Of a stretch of 41,828 nt of DNA, positions 1 through 7,064 are shown in pieces. This stretch comes from Acidobacteriota bacterium (GTDB lineage Bacteria > Acidobacteriota > Aminicenantia > JAMOAD01), in contig JAMOAD010000204.1 in the NCBI GenBank assembly GCA_023621955.1, positions 1 to 41,828 of the forward strand. The letters are read 5' to 3'. The translations under genes were made by a program, and so were the position numbers. The notes beneath the pieces were generated by a model. The model had not been told where the DNA came from. It did no database searches and saw only the letters and a program-made list of their open reading frames with translations. The number at the start of each line of letters is the position of its first letter. Position 1 is the stretch's first letter.

Positions 1-1360
1 CGACATTGTGCAACTCCTTTGGCACCAGAAGTTCATACTCCCCGATGACGATACGTGTCCCGGGGTAGACGACACCCTTCACCTTCACCATGGCGTTGAC
101 GTTAAAGGCCTCGCTCTGAAGCTGTTTCACTAGGTTGTAACTATCCTGTATCAGGGCTCCCAGCTCCTTGTAGCGGTGGTAGTCGGTCTCCACCTGTTTG
201 GAGCCGGAGTACTGCCTTAAGAAGTAAGCGAGTTCCTGGGTCTTCAGATTCTCTTCCCCGTATTTCTGCTTGAGCTGTCGTAGTTCTACGACAAGGTTGT
301 TGAGGTTTTCGTTGGCCGTCTCCAACTGCTTCTCCTTCTCAACGTCCATGCCGCAGATCAGGTCGAGTCTCTTCGTGAAAGGGGAGCCCACGTTGAAAGC
401 CATGATCCCTTGCCCGGCCTTGATGACGCTCTCCATGACCCTCCCGCCGGGAGAGTCTCCATAGAACTTTCCGTAGCAAAGAACAGTGCTGTTGAGTACT
501 CCGGTCTTTACGTGAACATCCTTCTTTCCTTCGATGGTTCCTCTCTCAACGTAGGATATGTCAATATCCTCGTTCGAGAGGACCATGCCTTTATCTTTCC
601 CTGAGACCCCCCCCCGGATGGTCACCGTTCCTCCAGCCTCTATACGGCTCCCCAACACCGTTCCGTATATGGTCACCTTCCCTGTGGTTTCGACGACGAA
701 ATCGGGAAGGACATCCCCCATGATCGTCACATCCCCTTTGAAGCGGATGTTCCCAATGGAAAAGTCAACGTCCTTCTTGATCGTGAGAACGGGAAAGACG
801 GAGAGCCGATCGCTCTGGACGATGACGTACCCGTTCTCCCCGGCGTAGAAGTAGACCGCATCCGTGTTCTCCTGGGTCACCACATTCTTTCCCGGGAAGA
901 GAAGGGTCGTCTTTCCCGTGCGCGGGCTCTTGGCCATCCCGGTCACCGTCGTTCCACGGCTCCCAGGGCGGGGCTTCCACTTCACCGCGAGAAGATCCCC
1001 TTTCTCTACGCTCTTGAATTGATCGATTTCTTTGTAATCGACGCGGCTGTCTACAATCTTAGGCTGGACGGACATATCGATCTTGAACTCGATTCGCCCG
1101 TCCATTCCCTCTTCCACAGGCTGGCCTAATGCGACGGAATAATTTTGGACGGGTTTACCGTCGTTGTAATCGTGGAGAGCTTGCCAAACCCTCTCCATGT
1201 CGAGACCGAAAACGATCCCTTGTCGCTTAATCTCTTGAACAAGCTGATCGATATCGGGGATGGGCTGTCTGGGCTCTGACGACGAGATGACTGTGACGAA
1301 CCCCTCCATCTCGTCGTCAGAAAAGCTGGCAAGAACCTGGAACCCGTCTATTTCACCCAT
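1..1360 (-). CDS. FapA/DUF342 family polymer-forming protein (3' end outside window)
   Basis: The 453 visible residues match the FapA (DUF342) family. An N-terminal region carries the family signature of a Gly-rich turn followed by 'GRIEFKI', then 'VDYKEIDQ', 'VEKGDLLA' and 'GSRGTTVTGM'. A beta-helix-like series of short strands follows (about residues 190-310), then a predicted coiled coil (about 340-420) and the start of the C-terminal module ('VKGVVYPGTRIVIGE'). Family members are about 450-600 aa, so only the tail is missing. The ATG is preceded in frame by TAG three bases upstream, so it is the earliest start; the Shine-Dalgarno is weak. It lies 49 nt after glyA and is probably cotranscribed with it. 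FapA was named from flagellar loci in Vibrio, but no flagellar gene is seen here, so a cytoskeletal or envelope role is equally possible. The coding strand contains a 9-G run (607-615) with the frame intact. Confidence 0.88.
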   Translation of the reverse strand, partial: MGEIDGFQVLASFSDDEMEGFVTVISSSEPRQPIPDIDQLVQEIKRQGIVFGLDMERVWQALHDYNDGKPVQNYSVALGQPVEEGMDGRIEFKIDMSVQPKIVDSRVDYKEIDQFKSVEKGDLLAVKWKPRPGSRGTTVTGMAKSPRTGKTTLLFPGKNVVTQENTDAVYFYAGENGYVIVQSDRLSVFPVLTIKKDVDFSIGNIRFKGDVTIMGDVLPDFVVETTGKVTIYGTVLGSRIEAGGTVTIRGGVSGKDKGMVLSNEDIDISYVERGTIEGKKDVHVKTGVLNSTVLCYGKFYGDSPGGRVMESVIKAGQGIMAFNVGSPFTKRLDLICGMDVEKEKQLETANENLNNLVVELRQLKQKYGEENLKTQELAYFLRQYSGSKQVETDYHRYKELGALIQDSYNLVKQLQSEAFNVNAMVKVKGVVYPGTRIVIGEYELLVPKELHNV

Positions 1361-1409
1361 CCACTATCCGGTCTCTTCCTCCGGGGCCCTTCAGGTGAAC
1401 CGATCAACC

Positions 1410-2687
1410 TCAGGAGTGCAGGTCTTTCTGGTACTTCTCCCTAAGGTTGGGGTAGAGGGGAAAGCCTTTCGTCAGATCACGAACCTTTCCGGCCACCTTC
1501 TCCAGGAGCGCGTCATCCTTAATGTTGTGGACCGCTTCCGCGATGAGGACCGCGATCGTCTTCATCTCCTCTTCCTTCATGCCTCTGGTGGTAACGGCCG
1601 GCGTTCCCAGGCGGATCCCCGACGTAACCAGAGGCGGGTTGGGATCGAAGGGAATCGTGTTCTTGTTCACCGTGATGTGGGCCTTGTCCAGGGCGATCTC
1701 GACATCTTTCCCGGAGACCCCTTTGGAGGTGAGGTCCACAAGCATGAGATGGTTGTCCGTTCCTCCCGAGACGATCCGGAAGCCGTTGTCCTGAAGGGCT
1801 CCGGCGAGGACCTTGGCGTTGGCCACAACCTGCTTCTGATAAGCCTTGAACTCCTCGGTCATGGCCATCTTAAAGCAGAGCGCCTTGGCGGCGATCACGT
1901 GCATGAGGGGACCGCCTTGCATGCCAGGGAAGACGTTCTTGTTGAGATTCTTCTTGAAAGGCTCCCGGCAGAGGATGAAACCACCCCTGGGCCCTCGAAG
2001 GGTCTTATGGGTCGTGGAGGTGACGAAGTCTGCGAAGGGGACCGGTGAAGGGTGTACCCCGGCGGCAACGAGCCCTGCGATGTGGGCCATATCGACGGTC
2101 ATGACAGCCCCGACCTTGTCGGCGATCTGCCTTATCCGGCGGAAGTCTATCGTTCTGGGGTACGCGCTCGCTCCGGCGATGATCATCTTGGGGCGATGCT
2201 CCAAAGCCAGCCTCTCCATCTCGTCGTAATCGATCGTCTCCGTCTCCTTTGAGACGCCGTAAGGGACGATCTTGTAGAACAAGCCCGAGAAGTTGAGAGG
2301 ATGACCGTGGGAAAGATGTCCGCCATGGGAGAGGTTCATGCCGAGAACCGTATCGCCGGGCTGACAGACGGAAAAGTAAACGCCCATGTTGGCCTGGGTT
2401 CCGGAATGGGGCTGGACGTTGGCGTGGTCTGCACCGAAGAGGCTCTTCGCCCTTTCGATGGCCAGAGACTCCACAATGTCGACGTTGTGACAACCACCGT
2501 AGTATCTCTTTCCGGGATACCCCTCGGCGTATTTGTTCGTAAAGGCGGAGCCCATGGCTTCCATGATCGATTCGGGCACGAAGTTCTCGGAAGCGATAAG
2601 CTCGATGTTGTCGTTTTGACGGTTCAGCTCCTGCAGAAGAGCTTCTGTTACCTCTCTGTCCATGACGGATAGATTCTCATAAAACAT
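1410..2687 (-). CDS. glyA: Serine hydroxymethyltransferase
   Basis: This PLP enzyme interconverts serine plus tetrahydrofolate with glycine plus methylene-THF, the main entry of one-carbon units. At 425 aa it has the standard bacterial length. It shows the N-terminal 'IELIASENF' motif, the '[11 protein letters not shown]' loop, the metal/PLP-region '[12 protein letters not shown]', the PLP-lysine motif '[14 protein letters not shown]' with the Schiff-base Lys at 228, and the folate-region '[12 protein letters not shown]'. The ATG is preceded by a strong GGAGGAGGT ribosome binding site. It begins 31 nt after the rpiB stop, an arrangement common in bacteria, and is followed by the FapA-family gene. 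No terminator or separate promoter is apparent between rpiB and glyA, so it is probably read from the rpiB promoter. Confidence 0.98.
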   Translation of the reverse strand: MFYENLSVMDREVTEALLQELNRQNDNIELIASENFVPESIMEAMGSAFTNKYAEGYPGKRYYGGCHNVDIVESLAIERAKSLFGADHANVQPHSGTQANMGVYFSVCQPGDTVLGMNLSHGGHLSHGHPLNFSGLFYKIVPYGVSKETETIDYDEMERLALEHRPKMIIAGASAYPRTIDFRRIRQIADKVGAVMTVDMAHIAGLVAAGVHPSPVPFADFVTSTTHKTLRGPRGGFILCREPFKKNLNKNVFPGMQGGPLMHVIAAKALCFKMAMTEEFKAYQKQVVANAKVLAGALQDNGFRIVSGGTDNHLMLVDLTSKGVSGKDVEIALDKAHITVNKNTIPFDPNPPLVTSGIRLGTPAVTTRGMKEEEMKTIAVLIAEAVHNIKDDALLEKVAGKVRDLTKGFPLYPNLREKYQKDLHS

Positions 2688-2718
2688 AGATCAACCTCCT
2701 CCTATCCCAGGGTTTGCC

Positions 2719-3156
2719 TTAACTCTTTCTCTTGTCCAGCTTTTCGATTCGAACTCTGTGCCTTCCTTCGGCGAAGGGTGTGGTTAACCAGAGGGAGAGG
2801 TAGAGCTCCGCCATCTCCGTCGTCGTGACCCTCGCCCCTAAGACAAGGATGTTGGAATCGTTGTGTTCACGGCACTTTCGGGCTTGATACTCGCTTTGGA
2901 CAAGCGCCGCCCGAACGCCAGGGACCCTGTTTGCGGCAATGGACATACCGATGCCGGTGCCACAGACGAGTACACCCCGTTCCACCTCTCCCGAGGCAAC
3001 CGCTTCGGCAACAGCGGAGGCGTAATCGGTGTAGTCGCAGGAATCTCTCCCGTAGGTCCCCTTATCTTCTACCCCATAGCCTTGTTGGCGAAGGGTTTCG
3101 GCTAAGATCTCTTTGAGCGAAAAGCCGGCGTGATCGGCTCCCAGGGCTATTTTCAT
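2719..3156 (-). CDS. rpiB: Ribose-5-phosphate isomerase B
   Basis: It interconverts ribose 5-phosphate and ribulose 5-phosphate in the non-oxidative pentose phosphate pathway. The 145-aa length is typical of RpiB/LacAB proteins. Visible family marks are the N-terminal 'IALGADHAGFSLKE', the active-site loop 'VCGTGIGMSIAANR' with the catalytic Cys, and 'REHNDSNILVLGAR'. The ATG has almost no Shine-Dalgarno (only AAGAG directly before it). A consensus promoter puts the -10 box five bases upstream, so the mRNA may be leaderless (see the promoter entry). It is first in an rpiB-glyA-fapA-like unit. Confidence 0.96.
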   Translation of the reverse strand: MKIALGADHAGFSLKEILAETLRQQGYGVEDKGTYGRDSCDYTDYASAVAEAVASGEVERGVLVCGTGIGMSIAANRVPGVRAALVQSEYQARKCREHNDSNILVLGARVTTTEMAELYLSLWLTTPFAEGRHRVRIEKLDKRKS

Positions 3157-3161
3157 CTCTT

Positions 3162-3190
3162 AAGGTATAACACATAACCCCGATTGTCAA
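3162..3190 (-). promoter_or_regulatory. Sigma-70 promoter of rpiB, predicted leaderless
   Basis: On the minus strand TTGACA (3190-3185), a 17-bp spacer and TACCTT (3167-3162) are followed after five bases by the rpiB ATG at 3156. A start point 6-8 bases after the -10 box would coincide with, or fall just inside, the start codon. A TATACC hexamer overlaps the -10 with a shorter 15-bp spacer, which would give a leader of a few bases at most. Confidence 0.75.
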
Positions 3191-3227
3191 GGCGAGCCTT
3201 CGCCACCGGCCTTTTCGCCCGCTTTCT

Positions 3228-3662
3228 TCAGGCCCTGACAGGGCCGTTGGAACGGCTCTGTTGTCCTGATGCCGTCCCTTTATCCCGGCCTCTCTCTCCG
3301 CCTTCTTCTCGTCCCTCTTCCAAGGCCTTCTTGAGGCGGTAAACCATCTTGCCCAAATCGTCACCCTCCTGAAGGCACCGGTTCACCGCACTCTCGCACC
3401 CGTTTCCCCGACGTAAAGCCATTTCCAGGAGGACAAAGGCCTTAACAAGGCCATCCTGAACCCGCGTCAGCTTCTCCAGAAAGCCCGAAGTGTCCCTCCT
3501 CTGATACCCCTCGGCGAGGAGGCAGGGAATCGAGACCGTCACCTCCCGCAGGGCTTTCATCTCGGCCTGCTCCCCCCCGCGTCCCTCCGCGAGAGAAAGC
3601 GTCGCCGTCCAGAGGTCCATACTCTTCTGCCAAACTCTCAGATCCTTGAAGTTTTGTGCCAT
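3228..3662 (-). CDS. Four-helix-bundle protein (S23/IVS-protein family)
   Basis: The N-terminus 'FKDLRVWQKSMDLWTATLSLA' pattern, followed by 'SIPCLLAEGYQRRDTSGFL' and 'GLVKAFVLLEMAL', is the signature of the four-helix-bundle family. That family is found as the ORF in 23S rRNA intervening sequences and as the DGR accessory protein Avd. The helical core spans about residues 1-112; the last 30 residues are charged low-complexity sequence. The ATG has a good GGGAGGAG site and starts 11 nt after the stop of the preceding pilin-like gene, so it is the last gene of the pseudopilin operon. Neither rRNA nor a reverse transcriptase is near. Its biochemical function is unknown; members form pentamers and bind nucleic acid in the Avd case. 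Confidence 0.8.
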   Translation of the reverse strand: MAQNFKDLRVWQKSMDLWTATLSLAEGRGGEQAEMKALREVTVSIPCLLAEGYQRRDTSGFLEKLTRVQDGLVKAFVLLEMALRRGNGCESAVNRCLQEGDDLGKMVYRLKKALEEGREEGGERGRDKGTASGQQSRSNGPVRA

Positions 3663-3673
3663 TCTCTCCTCCC

Positions 3674-4096
3674 TTATTCAATTTCGCAGACCCGTACTCT
3701 TCCCACGGAGTTCATGGTGATCTTCCTCACCCTGTCAGGGCCGACCAGGGTTAAGGTAAAGAAGTTGGAAACCGTTCCCGTGGGGGTAAAGAGAGGGGTG
3801 TTGTTCGCTTTGAACCGAAAGAAGGGGATGCTCACCCGCCGGCAAGCGACCCATTTCCCTCCAAACCGTCTCTGCCGTTCCATCCCATCAGATACAAAGA
3901 AAACTCTCCTCTCTTCTCCCTTGACAATGGCCTCAAGCCTGGAAGCTTCGAGGAAAACCTTGATTTGAAAGAGCTCTCCCGACTCCCTCCACTGCCTCCA
4001 GCAGTTCCTCCCCCAACCCCAAACAGCGACGACCATCCAGAGCGAGAGCCCCAAGACGGCGACCGCTTCGATCAGGCTTACACCTCTCTCCCTCAT
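3674..4096 (-). CDS. Minor pilin-like protein (GspH/FimT type)
   Basis: A 140-aa protein beginning 'MRERGVSLIEAVAVLGLSLW'. This is a class III signal (short basic leader, Gly, hydrophobic helix with Glu at +5) recognised by prepilin peptidase PilD. The C-terminal part is beta-rich and ends 'TMNSVGRVRVCE', resembling the end of GspH/FimT domains. The chosen ATG has GGAGGG five bases upstream and overlaps the preceding gene's stop as ATGA. A longer reading from 4168 would add 24 residues with no signal-like character. It is fourth in the pseudopilin operon. It probably helps prime a type IV pilus or pseudopilus; whether for DNA uptake, motility or secretion cannot be told from the gene alone. 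Confidence 0.85.
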   Translation of the reverse strand: MRERGVSLIEAVAVLGLSLWMVVAVWGWGRNCWRQWRESGELFQIKVFLEASRLEAIVKGEERRVFFVSDGMERQRRFGGKWVACRRVSIPFFRFKANNTPLFTPTGTVSNFFTLTLVGPDRVRKITMNSVGRVRVCEIE

Positions 4097-5442
4097 GGTC
4101 CCTCCACATCCCTGAGAACCACCCGTTTGACTAGAGTCCACTCCCCCTCTCCTCGGGGAAGGGGCCATTTCCAGGGGCGGAAGAAGTTGTCAGGATCCTC
4201 ATAGACCGTCCACAGACCGGTCCCTTGGACCTCTCCCCCTCTGAGGGCGCCGAAAACCTTCACATCCTCTTCAGACCTAAGGATACCCCGGGTGAAGAGG
4301 TTCCCATGGAACTCTCCCGGTTCGCCCCGTAAGAACACTTCCTGGACGGGGAGCGAGGGCTTCTCCTCCAAGAGCCCTGGGCTCTGTACAAGGCAGAGTC
4401 GGCTCTTCTCCCTCTTAAAGCTGCCTCTGGCGATAGAGACCCCGTCGTAGCGAAGGGGAAGATCGATGGCTACGTCCCCTCCCAGATAGAGTTGAAGCTC
4501 AACGCCCTCCCCCAGAGCCGGAGAGTCCGGAGCCTCCACAAGCCTCTCGCCCATAGGCTCCCCCGAGCCAAAACTCTTCACATCCCCTTCCACAAGGAGG
4601 ACTCCCGAGAAGAGACCGTGGTAGGATCCTCCCGCTCCATCTTTGGCATACCTGGTCTCGCCTCCCTCGGGAGGGTAACTCAACAAGAGCGTATGCTCCT
4701 CTTCCTCCACAAAGATGTACTCCTTCTCGCCGTCCCAACCCAAAAGAAGGCGCTCGACATTCCCTTTGATGTAGAGAAAGAGGCCATCGTCACCCTCTCC
4801 CACGTAGATGCCGTCCACTATCGGCATCTCCCCAGGTTCCAGGCCGCACTTACGACGAAGGGCGGCCCGCAGGGACTCTCCCTCCCTTGGGTTCAGGAGT
4901 CTCCCCATGGCCGACTCCCTTGGGAAGAGAAACTCCGCCCCATACTCTTTCGCGGATCTATGGTAGGGAAAGAAGTAGTGCCCCATGACCCCCCCCAAGG
5001 GGGAGACCGGAAAGAAGAGGAAGGGGGGAAAACCGGAGAAGATTTCCAGATCCACCGAGGCGCCCATCCGTCCCCCCCGCCCCAAGAGAGCCTTCATGGT
5101 CAGATGGGCATCGATCTCCCTCCCCTCACCGTAGAGGCGGCTCTCTTCCTCCACCTTCACCTCCAGCCGGGCCGCCTCCTCCCGCAAAGAGTCCCCGTAG
5201 CTTCCCTCCAAGATTCCCGCGTCAGCGACGGAACGGATCATCCCCTCCTTATGGTTCACCTTCTCCAACTCGTGACCGATTCCCTTGGAAAGGAACCCCC
5301 TCAAGAGGCTCTCCCGGTAGTACCGCTCAACCATCCCCCGCTGAGCCCTCTGTGAGAGCTGAGCAGTTGAGATAAAGGCCGTCATGAAAACCCCCACCAG
5401 AGAGAGAACCACCAACATTGTCAGAAGAATGCTCCCTTTCAT
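4093..5442 (-). CDS. PilX-like membrane-anchored protein of the pseudopilin operon
   Basis: A 449-aa protein starting 'MKGSILLTMLVVLSLVGVF', which resembles the PilX N-terminal segment (basic residue, Gly-Ser, long hydrophobic helix). It lacks the usual FTLxE pilin pentapeptide. The rest has no motif I recognise and is predicted soluble, rich in beta-type segments and charged residues. The start ATG overlaps the previous stop as ATGA and sits behind GGAGGC. The open frame continues upstream to 6039, but that stretch is an out-of-frame shadow of the PilW-like gene. In minor-pilin operons the large PilX/PilY-linked protein caps the initiating complex; that role here is inferred from position and the N-terminus only. 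Confidence 0.72.
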   Translation of the reverse strand: MKGSILLTMLVVLSLVGVFMTAFISTAQLSQRAQRGMVERYYRESLLRGFLSKGIGHELEKVNHKEGMIRSVADAGILEGSYGDSLREEAARLEVKVEEESRLYGEGREIDAHLTMKALLGRGGRMGASVDLEIFSGFPPFLFFPVSPLGGVMGHYFFPYHRSAKEYGAEFLFPRESAMGRLLNPREGESLRAALRRKCGLEPGEMPIVDGIYVGEGDDGLFLYIKGNVERLLLGWDGEKEYIFVEEEEHTLLLSYPPEGGETRYAKDGAGGSYHGLFSGVLLVEGDVKSFGSGEPMGERLVEAPDSPALGEGVELQLYLGGDVAIDLPLRYDGVSIARGSFKREKSRLCLVQSPGLLEEKPSLPVQEVFLRGEPGEFHGNLFTRGILRSEEDVKVFGALRGGEVQGTGLWTVYEDPDNFFRPWKWPLPRGEGEWTLVKRVVLRDVEGP

Positions 5443-6110
5443 GGGAGGCCTCCGCCGTTGTTTCTTAGAAAAGGGAGTCCGGCGTAGAAGATAAACTCCC
5501 GCCACTCCTTTCCCCTCCGCTCTTCTCCTTGAAAGACGAGGGTTGGCCCCGAATCGAGCCGGAAGGAGAGGTTTTTCATCTCTTCCGTCAGCATCTGGAA
5601 GGGAGCCCCATCCACCTTGAGCGCAAGCCCCTCCCCTCGAACGCTCAACCGGTGGCTTTTCACGACCCGTCCCACCTCCCCGACCCCATGGGCTCTCGTT
5701 GTGGGGAGTTCCAGCGTCACGGTTTCCCCCTCCGTCCCTTTCACTTCCAGGGTCTCCGTTCCCAGGCGCATCTTCTGCCCTTTTCTCAACCCTTCGATGC
5801 GGCCTTTGAGAACCACCGCCCCCGCAGGAGCGCTCTCCTGAAGAGAGAGGAGGGCGATGGCGCTCTTGAAGGAGACCTCTTTCGCTTCCACCTCCAGGGC
5901 CTCTTCGTCTCCCATCTTTTGACCGCACCTGCCGGCCAAGGAATCGATGAGGAAAAAGACCGTCTGCCCTTCCGCCAAACCGCCACTCACCTGCATGTTC
6001 TCTTTTCCCCTCGTGGTGACACTTCTCAGAAGGCTCCAAGCGGAAGCCATCATCAGAGACGCCAACAAGAGAGAGACCAACGTTTCCACAAGACCGATTC
6101 CTTTCTTCAT
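5439..6110 (-). CDS. Minor pilin-like protein (PilW type)
   Basis: A 223-aa protein with a textbook prepilin leader: 'MKKG' then 'IGLVETLVSLLLASLMM', with Glu at +5 of the mature protein and a long hydrophobic helix. The remaining ~190 residues are typical in size for PilW/PilJ-type minor pilins, which are the longer ones in these operons. It starts nine bases after the preceding pseudopilin gene and its stop overlaps the next start (ATGA), so expression is translationally coupled. It is expected in the inner membrane and then in the tip complex of a pilus or pseudopilus. Confidence 0.85.
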   Translation of the reverse strand: MKKGIGLVETLVSLLLASLMMASAWSLLRSVTTRGKENMQVSGGLAEGQTVFFLIDSLAGRCGQKMGDEEALEVEAKEVSFKSAIALLSLQESAPAGAVVLKGRIEGLRKGQKMRLGTETLEVKGTEGETVTLELPTTRAHGVGEVGRVVKSHRLSVRGEGLALKVDGAPFQMLTEEMKNLSFRLDSGPTLVFQGEERRGKEWREFIFYAGLPFLRNNGGGLP

Positions 6111-6119
6111 CCTCTCCTC

Positions 6120-6446
6120 CTAAAGGTTGAAAAGGTCGGACCGGAAGAAGAGGTACCTCCTCCTTCCCTTGGAATCCTCTAGGGAGTAGAGCGTCCCCTC
6201 CCCTTCGATCCTTTCCAGGCAGTAGAGGAGGGGGCGGTTCCTCCAGCTCTCCCGACCCTCAGGAAAATGGAGCCCGTCCCCCATACTGTTCAGCCGCTCG
6301 AAGAGCTCCCTCTCCCAACAGGAGCGCCGTCGAAGCTCCTCCAAAGCCCCCAGCCCCCGCACAAGCAAAAGAAGGGCTCCCGCAAAAACAGCCAATGCCA
6401 CCACCGTCTCCAACAGGGTGAAGCCTCTCTCCCCTCTACCTTCCAT
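6120..6446 (-). CDS. Minor pilin-like protein (PilV/GspI type), first gene of operon
   Basis: A 108-aa protein with the prepilin signature 'RGERGFTLLETVVALAVFAG': basic leader, Gly-Phe cleavage site, Glu at +5. The small size and 'TLLETVVALAVF' resemble PilV/GspI proteins. The ATG at 6446 has AGGAGG six bases upstream. A TTG further up (6485) is open but lies inside the -24 element, so it cannot be used from that promoter. This is the promoter-proximal gene of a five-gene minus-strand operon ending at 3228. Confidence 0.85.
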   Translation of the reverse strand: MEGRGERGFTLLETVVALAVFAGALLLLVRGLGALEELRRRSCWERELFERLNSMGDGLHFPEGRESWRNRPLLYCLERIEGEGTLYSLEDSKGRRRYLFFRSDLFNL

Positions 6447-6468
6447 TGCCGCCTCCTCTCTTTTGTTA

Positions 6469-6485
6469 GGCAACAACGGTGCCAA
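6469..6485 (-). promoter_or_regulatory. Sigma-54 (-24/-12) promoter of the pseudopilin operon
   Basis: On the minus strand the sequence reads TTGGCAC, CGTTG, TTGCC. TGGCAC (6484-6479) and TTGC (6473-6470) are separated by five bases, so the invariant GG and GC are exactly 10 bp apart, as RpoN holoenzyme requires. The predicted start point, about 12 bases past the GC, gives a leader of roughly 12 nt that still contains the AGGAGG ribosome site of the first pilin gene. Sigma-54 control of pilin genes is well known (for example pilA with PilS/PilR). No rpoN or enhancer-binding protein gene is visible in this window. Confidence 0.72.
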
Positions 6486-6727
6486 CTCTCTTCCTGCCGC
6501 AGATATGCTCTCTCCCCGCTCTTTCCTCCTCTTTTCTCTCTCAAAAGAAGAGAACGAATACTTTTCTTTACGTTTTCGGAAACGCCATCGAGATGTTTGT
6601 AAAGTCCCCTCCCTGAAAGAGGAAAAGAAACTTTACGCTTCGCCCCCGCTACGGCCTTTTCCCCCCCTTTTTTCTCTGGCACGGCTCTTGACGTCGGAAG
6701 GTATTCCGCGTTTACCAAGGAGGGAAA
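6486..6727. other. Divergent intergenic region between pilin operon and comEA-like gene
   Basis: About 240 bp without a coding frame I believe. It holds an inverted repeat with 7-bp arms GTAAAGT (6599-6605) and ACTTTAC (6630-6636), and a small hairpin CGTTT-TCGG-AAACG (6571-6584). This is where an activator for the sigma-54 promoter could bind. For the plus-strand comEA-like gene, TTGACG (6688-6693) with TTTACC 17 bp further is a possible but weak promoter. The Shine-Dalgarno AGGAGGG before 6728 is strong. Confidence 0.4.
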
Positions 6728-7027
6728 ATGAGAACAACCCGTTCTGTGACAGCCCTTTTCATCGTTTTCTTTCTTCTCGCCGCGCCCCTGATCGCCCAGG
6801 CTCAGAAGAGCCCCACTCCACCCTCAGGGGTCAAGAAGATCAACCTTAACTCTGCTACGGTTCAAGAGTTGGTGACTCTACCGAAGATCGGAGAGAAGAC
6901 CGCCCAGAGAATCCTCGATTACCGGACAAAAAACGGACGTTTTCAGAAGATCGAAGATCTGATGAAGGTGAAGGGAATCGGGGAAAAGACCTTTCTGAAG
7001 CTCAAAGACAAAATCTTCGTCGGGTAG
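6728..7027 (+). CDS. comEA: Secreted ComEA-like helix-hairpin-helix DNA-binding protein
   Basis: A 99-aa protein with a Sec signal peptide (residues 1-25, ending 'PLIAQAQ'), a short Pro/Ser linker, and two consecutive helix-hairpin-helix units, 'INLNSATVQELVTLPKIGEK' and the 'KVKGIGEKTFLKLKDKI' region. This is the ComEA architecture of Gram-negative competence systems, where the protein binds incoming double-stranded DNA in the periplasm. It is as short as the stand-alone ComEA proteins of Neisseria or Vibrio. It lies divergent from a minor-pilin operon, which supports a DNA-uptake role. No ComEC or PilQ is in the window, so competence itself is inferred. Confidence 0.88.
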   Translation: MRTTRSVTALFIVFFLLAAPLIAQAQKSPTPPSGVKKINLNSATVQELVTLPKIGEKTAQRILDYRTKNGRFQKIEDLMKVKGIGEKTFLKLKDKIFVG

Positions 7028-7035
7028 CTGCAAAG

Positions 7036-7064
7036 AAGAGGGGGGGAGCTCCTCCTCCCCTCTT
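7036..7064. terminator. Possible bidirectional hairpin between convergent genes
   Basis: The arms AAGAGGGG (7036-7043) and CCCCTCTT (7057-7064) form an 8-bp stem around a G/C-rich loop that itself contains GGAGCTCC. It sits between the convergent comEA-like and SpoIID-like stops and touches the latter. A clean U-tract is lacking on the plus strand, so this is only a candidate. Confidence 0.4.

Noticed and set aside
1-1360. Flagellar locus, suggested by the FapA-family gene
   Set aside because: No other flagellar gene occurs in the window; the family also occurs in non-flagellated bacteria.
3228-3662. Avd-like protein suggesting a diversity-generating retroelement
   Set aside because: No reverse transcriptase, template repeat or variable repeat was seen nearby. 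The gene is part of the pilin operon.
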